From the NCBI RefSeq assembly GCF_000687475.1, contig NC_057318.1:992001-1056000 (forward strand): DNA of 64,000 nucleotides. The letters are read 5' to 3'. Below the pieces are notes generated by a model. That model searched no databases. It was not told where the DNA came from and worked only from the letters and a program-made list of their open reading frames with translations. The stretch's first letter is position 1, and each line of letters begins with the position of its first letter. The position numbers were made by a program, and so were the translations under genes. Positions 56,401-64,000 of this stretch are shown in pieces. Origin of the DNA: Ustilaginoidea virens (lineage: Eukaryota > Ascomycota > Sordariomycetes > Hypocreales > Clavicipitaceae).

Positions 56401-58190
56401 GTCGGCCGTCAGGCCGTTGATCGCCTGACGCTGTTCCGGCGTCATGTTGGCCAGCATGTTGTTGAAGGCCGGGTTGTTCGGTCGCTGGGCTCCCTGGTTG
56501 AATCGCTGGTCTGCAAAAGGGACTGCGCCTTGTCCCATGCCCTGCTGCCCACCCATCGGGTTCATGCCGCCTGGTGGTCTCGACACGGGTGTGTTCAGCG
56601 TGTTCATTGCGGGACTTTGCGAAGGTGGCATTCCACCCGTCATGCCCGTCTGCTGGTTCGGTTGCTGCATCTTCATCTGCAGCTGGTTCTGGCTCTGTTG
56701 AGGCGTCTGGTTCAGCTTCATCTGCTGCTGGAGGCTCACGTTGCCCTGCTGAGGCTGCTGACCCTGACGAGGAGTTTGGCTTTGCCCCTGGGCGCCGGGG
56801 ATGTTTTGGTTCCCGGGCTGGGGAGTGGCGAGCTGGCCACCGGCCGAGCTGGCTGGCACCACTATTTGGCCGGCTTGTTGGGCCATCAGTCCACTCATTT
56901 GCTGGTCCTTGATGCTCTCCATGTTCGGTGTGTATTGAGAAAAATCGGCGGCTTGACCAGCATTCATCATGTTCTGGCGCTGCTGCTGGAAGGATTGCTG
57001 ACTATGCTGTTGCTGCATCATGGCAGCGGCTGCAGCCTGTCCTCCGTTTGGATTCTGCAAACCTGCTTGCTGCTGCTGCTGCTGCTGCTGCTGTTGCTGC
57101 AGACGGTTCATGCTAGACCGGAGCATCTGCAGGGCCTGGCTTTGATAGAACCAAGACAACGGATCCCTTCCCTGCGCCTGAAACTCGGCAAGCTGCTGGG
57201 GAGACATTCGTTGCTGCAACGTCATTCTTGTTGTGGCCTTCTGCTGCTCCGACGCCTGCGCCATCAGCCTGTTGGCAAGTTCCAGCACCTTGGCGCGGTC
57301 GCCCGGGGCAAGCCTCGAGATGTCGTTGGGGAATTGCTGAGGTTGTCGATTTTGCATATTCATGGTTTGCTGATTCGGTCCCATGGCTCCACGGCCAGCT
57401 TGGCTAACCATGGTCATACCCAAGCCCGCGTGCGGCGGCTGCTGGAGCTGTTGCTGCTGCTGGAGCTGTTGCTGCTGCTGCATATGCTGAGGTAATTGTG
57501 ATCCTTGCATCTGTTGGAGGTGCTGAAATCCTGCCTGACCCGGCCCCATCCCACGGCCCAGTTGTGCTTGCATGTTGATCATGGCTTGTGCCTGGGCAGC
57601 GTGGGCCTGGGCCTGCGCATTAGCATTGAGAGTGTTTTGAATGTTGGGTTCATTTGCCTGTCGTTTCTTGAAAAACTCTATCGTCTTGTTGTTCATGGTC
57701 GTATCATAAGCCTCCTATGCAACTGTTAGTCAATTTTGCCCACCGTCTCCCCCGCCCCAGGACATTGCATGCCAAGGGTATGCTGTTTGCCGCCGTCGAT
57801 GAATTACCTTGCTAGGTGACTTGTGAAACATTTCGCGCTCAAAATTGCAGCCAAACTCTGCAGCTCGCATATGATCAACTCCGTTCATGGCAAGAGAGAT
57901 GTTTGAAATTCTGTTCCAAGGTTAGCCTAGCCACGACGCGGGAACAAATGCGGCGGATCCGGCGAGATGGCAGGTGTCCAGAGAGAACGAGGCACGTACA
58001 AGTCCATGGTTTTGCCCATGCGATCGTTGAGACTGACATTTCCCTGCCACGTCAGACCGTTGGCGGGTCGTGCATTCTGCAGTAGATTTTGGTACACCAT
58101 CTGCTGCAGCTGATGGGATGTTTGAGGCCTTCGCAGCTGCTGGGGCATCATCTGGCCAGCCCCAGCCATTTGCTGCATATTGGCGGCCAT
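53482..58190 (-). CDS. MED15: Mediator subunit 15 (Gal11-type) with KIX-like domain
   Basis: Four exons (58190-58000, 57910-57808, 57714-54934, 54843-53482) encode 1478 residues; introns are 89, 93 and 90 bp, one with a GACTAAC branch site. The three first exons together form the KIX-like domain at about residues 30-110: ARPANGLTWQGNVSLNDR, then MDLISNISLAMNGV, NFEREMFHKSP and TIEFFKKRQAN. This domain receives activation domains of transcription factors. The long middle is Gln/Met/Asn/Pro-rich with poly-Gln runs, as in Gal11. Near the end a C2H2-like finger has C1228, C1233, H1249 and H1254, and the last 130 residues are acidic. Med15 lies in the Mediator tail and links activators to RNA polymerase II in the nucleus. 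It is convergent with the dioxygenase. Confidence 0.92.
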
Positions 58191-58782
58191 GGCCGCTGGG
58201 AAAGCTGATTAAGCACGGCCTAGATTCGCGTTGCGTTTGAGCCCACTACAGTCGATGTGGTCAGTGTTTTCAAACTTGAATCGATGTCTGGCGCGAACTC
58301 AAAGCACTTTGCGCGTCCAGTATTCAGGCGCAAGATGATGAACACAAGTCAAGCCGTTGAGAGAGCCCCGTAAAAGAGGCAGAGAATGAAAAGAGACGCG
58401 ACAAGTTATGATGGGAGCTCGTTGTCGCTGAGGATAGAGCGGCCGGCTGTTCGGGGGTGGTGAGTTCGCCTTGAAGCTAACCATGAAATCGAGTGGAGGC
58501 TCGAGAACTGGGGCGTGCTGGCTGGGAGCGGCAGGTCGTTTGCCTTCTTTCCGGGGTGGCGAGTCGATAAGAAGGAAATTGAGGAGCTCAGGAGTACATA
58601 AAGTATGCGGCGGCAAGGCTATTGAAGGCCAAGCATAGAATTCGAGGCTCGAGTGAGGGCGAAAACCTTATTTTCCCACCTCTTCTATCACGTAGGGAGG
58701 GGTAAGAATCGCGAAAAAAAAACAATATTGTCGAGAATCTCGAGCGAATCTGAATGATATGAGGGAACGAGGTTTCAGCAAC

Positions 58783-58814
<32 letters not shown>

Positions 58815-60242
58815 AAAGTGGTTGGACGGCTGCGGAGCGTTATCATTCGGAAGCGCAGATGGACGGAGCAAATTAGTCCCGAGCTACAAGAAATCCAAGC
58901 AGGCGGGAAGGGAAAGCCGAGCTTCGAATCTTGTGTAGATGTGTGTCGTACTCGAATCGTCTTGACGCTTGTTGCGTAGCGTAGCGTAACGTAGGCGGGA
59001 AATGGTTGACGAGGAGAAGCCGAGAGAGGGAAAACGTAAATGGTGGCCGACGTGCGCTCCACGATCTGGGGATGATGAGAATGTTTTGGGAGTGTGTTTG
59101 GTTGGCGAGGGAAGCAGCGTTCGCTCAAAAAAACAAACAAACAACTCACACGAGGCAAGGCGAGAGGCGCAGAGATGTGCAGGGGAGGAGGAAGAGGAAT
59201 ACAGACGGATGCAAAAGGGAGGCGCGCGAGTCGAGGGCCACAATGGACGAGAATGTCCAGACAAAGCTGCTTGATGGGAAGAAGACGACACCGTCGACTA
59301 GACGAACCTGCCAAGGTTGTAGATGAGCGGTAGGAGGAGGACTTGGGGGGGGGGGGGGGGGGGAATGGGGCAGGGTGGGAAGGCTGGCTGGCGCAGAGAC
59401 TAGCACGAGTACGGAGTAGAGTTGAGGGAGGTGAGCAACGGCAGCAGAGCAGCCTGACCACGAGAAGGAGCGAAGTGGGCAAGCAGCTTGAGAGGAGGAG
59501 GAGGAGGAGGAGGAGGAGTAGGAGGGCGGGCGGGGCGGGTCATCAGAGACAAGGACCCCCAGGACTTGACGGGACCCCCAGTGGCCAGAGAGAGGGCATT
59601 GACGGCACCGCACCCCATCTGCGAGGGTGGCAACAGAGCGACCCATACAGAGGACGGTACATGTACGGAGCAGGTACTCACTCAGTAATCCGTACCGGGT
59701 ACGGAGTACGCCATGGCAATACACCGGCTGAGTGTACGGACTACCAGACAACCAACATGCTGCTTGCTGCTGCTGCTGCTGCTGCTGTTGCCGTGGACGG
59801 GGACACCCGAACATCAAATCAACCCGCAAGCATTGACTGGAACACTGGAACACTGGACGCTGGGCAACTTGCTCACCAGGCCGCCCACCAGGCCGTCCAC
59901 CAGGCCGCCGCCCACCAAGCTGGCATCGACTGGGCTGCTGCGTTCCTGGGTTAAGGTTCTTGGGGGCGGCGGACGGCGTGGGCGGATGGGATGGGATGGA
60001 TGGCTTGTGTCTGGTCTGGTGGGCATGTGAGCAGGGGGGGGAGGGGGGGTGGAAGGGGGGGTGTGAGCGTAGGCCCCACCAGCCAATCATCTGGCCCGGG
60101 CAGGCGGACCTGCCAATCGTCAAGAGACCAAGACAGACTCACACTTCCAAGGCGGGTTTTCCTCTTCCTCTGCGTTTGGCTTTGCATGTTGGAAATGCAA
60201 AGGGTGGTTTCGTCAAGTTTTTGCAGCGTGACTGGAAATCGC

Positions 60243-60280
60243 CGTCCAGCCGTCCAGCCGTCCAGCCGTCCAGCCGTCCG
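60243..60280 (+). repeat. (CCGTCCAG)n octamer tandem
   Basis: Four perfect copies and a partial fifth of an 8-bp unit lie in intergenic DNA. Confidence 0.9.
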
Positions 60281-61084
60281 CCCCGTGATTGGGAAGCGGC
60301 AGCGTGGACAATGAAATGACAATTACGTGAGAATCCAAGTCGCGGTTTTGCATTCCGCAAGGACTCGACTCGACTCCGGCAGAACCCAGTGCCCCTTCCT
60401 CTCTTCCCCCCGTTGACGGGGTTGACGGGGTTGACGGGGCCAGCAACTGCTTAGCTTGGTTTCGGACCTTGTTCAGGCACCGCCGGAGTTTCGCCTGCGC
60501 CTGGCATGATGTTCTGGCAGCAAAGTCCTGTCAATGCAGCAATTGGGCGGCGAGGGCGACAACAAAAAGTCTCTGGAAAACCAGAGTGGCAGCAACCCCC
60601 TTTCCTCGAAGGCAGCTTGCCCCAAGTTTTCTTGATGTAGCATGTCGTAAGTTGATTACTATCCGCACAGATGTCCCCCATCCCGCGTCTTTCTCTGTAG
60701 CCGGCCGTTGCGTTGAGGAAGTTTCAACTCCCTGCCCCCCCCCCCCCCGTCCGTCGCCAGTCACCCGGGGCCCCAGAGAAGCTGGAGTGGCAAGCTGCTC
60801 GGGCGGAGAATCAAACTCGCCTGGTTTGGATTTTCGATTGCCAAACACCCATCAGACTCGCTCTTTTTTGCTTTGCCTCGGGCGAGAAGAGCCTGCGGAA
60901 CGGGGAGGGATGCGAAATTCCCCTTGGTCGACCCATGGCTGGCAGAACCCAAGCCCTGCGGTCGCCTTTTGCCTCCTGGGCGGAAACAGAGTGTCCCTTC
61001 TTTTGCCAGCCCCGAGGCAGCACCCGTGCGAACCTCTGCCCGATACCACAGCCCTGGGGTAGACGAGCACACTTTTGGCCCCGG

Positions 61085-61122
<38 letters not shown>

Positions 61123-63215
61123 TCTCTGGCTCTGCGCGTCTTTGATTCCAGCCTTTCGTGTCTGCCGTTGGCCGTGCAGGCAGCGGAAACTCGACGGCTC
61201 GAATCACGGGGGCCTTGCAGATTCCCGTAGGAACGGCACTGGATATGGGCCGAGGATGGAGCCCAGCCAGGGTGAGCGCCTCGGGATGCTGGTGCAGACA
61301 GGGTTACTGGGATGACGGACCAACATGACTATTCTTTTCCTTTTTTTTTTTTCCCCCTTTTCTTGGGGGAGGGGGAGGGGGGTTTTGCTACTGGCGAAAA
61401 AAGTCAATTTTGGGCGTGCGAGCGCGTGCGTGTGAGTGGAGGCATCGCATCCAATCCACGCCGTAGTCTTGTTTCGTACTCTTCTTCTTTTCGCAGCCTG
61501 CTTTTTTTCTTTTTTTTGTCTTCTTTCGTCCTTTTTTATCTGCGGCATTTTTTTCCTTTTTTTTTTTTTTTGTTTTTCTTTTTTCCTTGGTCTTTCTTTC
61601 ACCGCGACCGCAAAGGGCGAGAAATAAAAAAAAATGAAAAACGAAGATGAAGATGAAAATAAGAAAAAAAAAAAAAGGCCCGGCCGTGGCTTTTCCGCAG
61701 CAAACTTGGAGCGGGCTGCGCCGCCGCAAAGGGTCTGGCGATTTTTGCCGCAAATACAGAGAGGATGCGGCGGCGATGCAACGTGCTGATCTTGCTGGCG
61801 GACCACTCTATGTGAATCAATCAAACAAATCAAGGCGAAGCTGCTGAGGGGCGTATGGGGCGTGGTGCGTGGCAAAGAGAGATGGGGGTTCGGTGGCAGG
61901 CAGGTGGCAGGCAGTTGGCAGGCAGATGCCAGATGCCAGATGCCAAGGGTTTCGGCTGCTTTCAATGCTAACCTCCAGTCTGTTGCAAGTTTCGCATGTT
62001 AACCCGTCAGAAAGGGCCACCACCCCCAGGCAGGCGCCCGGAACGCAGGGCTTCAATTCAATTGATGGCCTTCCTGGTTCCAGCGGGCCGGGGGGGGGGG
62101 GGGGGCCCTTTAGGGGGGAGGGGTGGCTGGGTGGGTTTCCTCTGGAACCAGACCAGAACCCGACAGGCACGCAAACCAGACCGCACCAGACCGCAGCGGC
62201 AAAGCGCCCAGGCCCAAAGTTATGTACCAACGGGCCATGGCCTTTCCCGCCACGGCGAACAGACGAGGCAACTGGGACCTTTCCCCACGACAGACACGGA
62301 GCAAAAGACTGAAATGAACGAGGCGAGGCAGAGAGGGCAAAAAAAAAAAGAAAAAAGAAAAGAGAAGAAAAGAAAAGAAAAGAAAAGGGACAAAGAGAAA
62401 GCCCAGACTGCTCCGCTCGCTGGACCGACGCGGACGCGCCTTTTCCCCCCCCAGCATTGGATGGTCCCGCAGACTTGACGTCTAAATCGGGCGGGCTGGC
62501 TGGCGCGTCGTCTTGGGGGCCATTTGCGTCAATGTCTGTCTGTCTGCCGGGAGCACGAGTCTCCGAGCCAGCTTGCCCCCATCCGAGGACAAAGGGTTAC
62601 AACACGATACCATACAATGCTCACTTCAGCAGTTCGACTCGCTCGCGTTGCCACCGTCGCTCTCGCACTCGTTCGCCGCGGCTTGTCGCCTCGCACCGTG
62701 TGCGCAGGGCTGCCGCGTCGTCAACGCTGCGTGTGTCGTTGATTGCTCCCTCACATGGGTAATCTGGATGCGGGTGCCCCGTCGCAGGGAATGTCTGGTT
62801 CAATGTTCGATGGTTGGGTGCTCCGTCCTCCGTGCCCGTCTCCAATGCCGGCCCAGTTCGACATGGCCAAACTCCTGGGCCGCCGCCACCACCACCAGAA
62901 AGGCGGGTGGAGAATGCTGCTGGCTGGTCGCCTTGTGCTGGTGCTGGTGAGGATTTGTCACTTCCCCGTCGTCGAACCTCCCTCCCGACTCGACGCGTCG
63001 TGAAACCTTTTGTCGTTCTCCTTTTCTCCTTCTCCTCTATATTTCTCCTCTTCCCCCTCTTTCCTCTCCCTCTGTCGCCCCCTTTCCCTCAAGACAAGGT
63101 GTGGCTACTCGTCCCTCCCCGTGATGCATCTCACGTTGCCGCAACGTAGCATGACGCGTAACCCGTGCAACGGCCAGACCTGCTGATAAGGCCCGCCAAA
63201 CCCCATCGTCTCGTC

Positions 63216-63216
<1 letters not shown>

Positions 63217-63250
<34 letters not shown>
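63217..63250. repeat. A34 homopolymer
   Basis: An uninterrupted run of 34 A, the longest homopolymer in the window. Confidence 0.95.
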
Positions 63251-63252
<2 letters not shown>

Positions 63253-64000
63253 TTCTCCTACCTGTTTACGGACGGGCAAATCCGCGCCCGTACCGACATG
63301 GAGTTTGCTGCGCTCTCGCCAAAAACCCCTAGCAGGCAGCCAACCAAGCTTTGGCTATGTTCAGGCCAGGTACGGTACCTTCTCGGAACGTGCTCGGAAC
63401 CTGGACCGCGCGGGTGGCGGCCCCTCGAGCCCACGTAGCGGCTTGTACATCCAGCACCCGGCCAATCTCTCTTTATCGTGCCCAGATTCGCCAGTGAAAC
63501 AAAGGGCCTGCCTTGGCGCGCCACCCCTGTGATCTGGTGACAGCCGGTGACAATGACCAGGCGCAGCAGTTCTAACCCAAAGGTTGCTGCCGTACCGGAG
63601 GGGAGAGCTTGTACTGTAGTGCCATGTTCAGTGCTGCCTCCGAGAGATCTGCTTGGCCTCGTCGTCGTCGTCGCTTGTCACGATGTCCCCGGCATCGGCA
63701 TCGTCATAGCCCGGTAATTGCCATGGCGTGAGTGGTCCTGATGACCTTCCCGAGCCTTTCCCTTGATGGCCGGATTTGTTTCTGTACTTTGCAAGTAATC
63801 ATAAGGTCCGGGATCTATGGCCTGTCATCTGCAATCTGCAAATCTTGAACATCTCGCAACCTGCTTGCTATTAATGGTTTCCCCCCCTCCTCTTCGTAAT
63901 TTTGTACTCCGTACCCTTGGTAGCATCTCCGTCCTAGCTGATACAACCAGCACCAGACCTCTAGCCTGCAAGAAGAGCCAGCTCCCCCATGAAATGGGGC

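Larger units (their letters stand above)
58191..64000. other. Gene-free right end of window
   Basis: No supportable gene in 5.8 kb. The first kilobase is the MED15 promoter side, with an (AAG)n run at about 58785-58817. Further on lie a G19 run (59345-59363), (GGA)n at about 59490-59518, two TACGGAGTA copies (59410-59418, 59700-59708), (TGC)n at about 59764-59790, an octamer CCGTCCAG tandem (60243-60280), a GTTGACGGGG decamer tandem (about 60410-60440), (CAG)n at 61088-61120, A34 (63217-63250) and a reverse TACGGAGTA (63904-63912). Confidence 0.5.

Noticed and set aside
62524..62742. A small Arg/Val-rich frame resembling a targeting peptide
   Set aside because: It ends after 72 codons, has no downstream exon that continues a recognisable protein, and lies in low-complexity sequence.
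1..64000. CRISPR array or bacterial-type operon
   Set aside because: The tandem repeats present have no regular unique spacers, and the genes carry spliceosomal introns.

Overview
The window is nuclear DNA of a filamentous ascomycete, most likely Sordariomycetes and probably Hypocreales. The evidence is short GT-AG introns (mostly 67-250 bp) with CTAAC/CTGAC-type branch sites, GC-rich third codon positions, and a fungal gene set (RTA1 family, Whi5/Nrm1 family, Rix1, Ypp1-type TPR protein, exportin-T, Med15 with KIX-like domain, GPI-anchored wall protein). No species can be named from the sequence alone. Thirteen protein genes could be modelled, most with splice sites that keep the frame. No tRNA, rRNA or CRISPR array was recognised.

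Layout: 1-6.5 kb is gene-free and holds a 785-bp AT-rich transposon-like element (4569-5353) with 80-bp terminal inverted repeats and a 9-bp target duplication. Next come a Yap-type bZIP factor (6.5-8.4 kb, +), a WW-domain protein (10.5-11.4, +), RIX1 (11.9-14.3, -), a YPP1-like TPR protein divergent from it (15.2-19.4, +), a large three-array repeat protein of unknown function (19.7-22.4, -), and the tRNA exporter LOS1 (24.6-28.1, -). After 5.6 kb without genes come a GPI-anchored wall protein (33.7-34.5, +) and, after another 5 kb, an RTA1-family membrane protein (39.6-40.6, +), an M18 aspartyl aminopeptidase (41.5-43.2, +) and a Whi5/Nrm1-type G1/S repressor (44.0-44.8, -). An ATP-grasp-like ligase (47.7-49.4, +) and a TauD-type dioxygenase (51.3-52.4, +) sit side by side. 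Mediator subunit MED15 (53.5-58.2, -) is last, followed by 5.8 kb with no recognisable gene.

Most genes are unrelated housekeeping functions: ribosome assembly, PI4-kinase recruitment, tRNA export, transcription, cell-cycle entry and peptide turnover. The accessory material is the repeat protein, the ATP-grasp/TauD pair (possibly a small metabolic unit), the wall protein and the transposon-like element. Intergenic DNA is unusually rich in long homopolymers (A30, T32, A34, C26, G19), short minisatellites, and exact copies of the 9-mer TACGGAGTA.

Strongest leads: the MULE-like element with an internal satellite; the repeat protein with a recurring acidic ALLEL motif; the ATP-grasp/TauD pair; an intron in the wall-protein gene whose retention would remove exactly the GPI signal; and a possible alternative mitochondrial start on the aminopeptidase.
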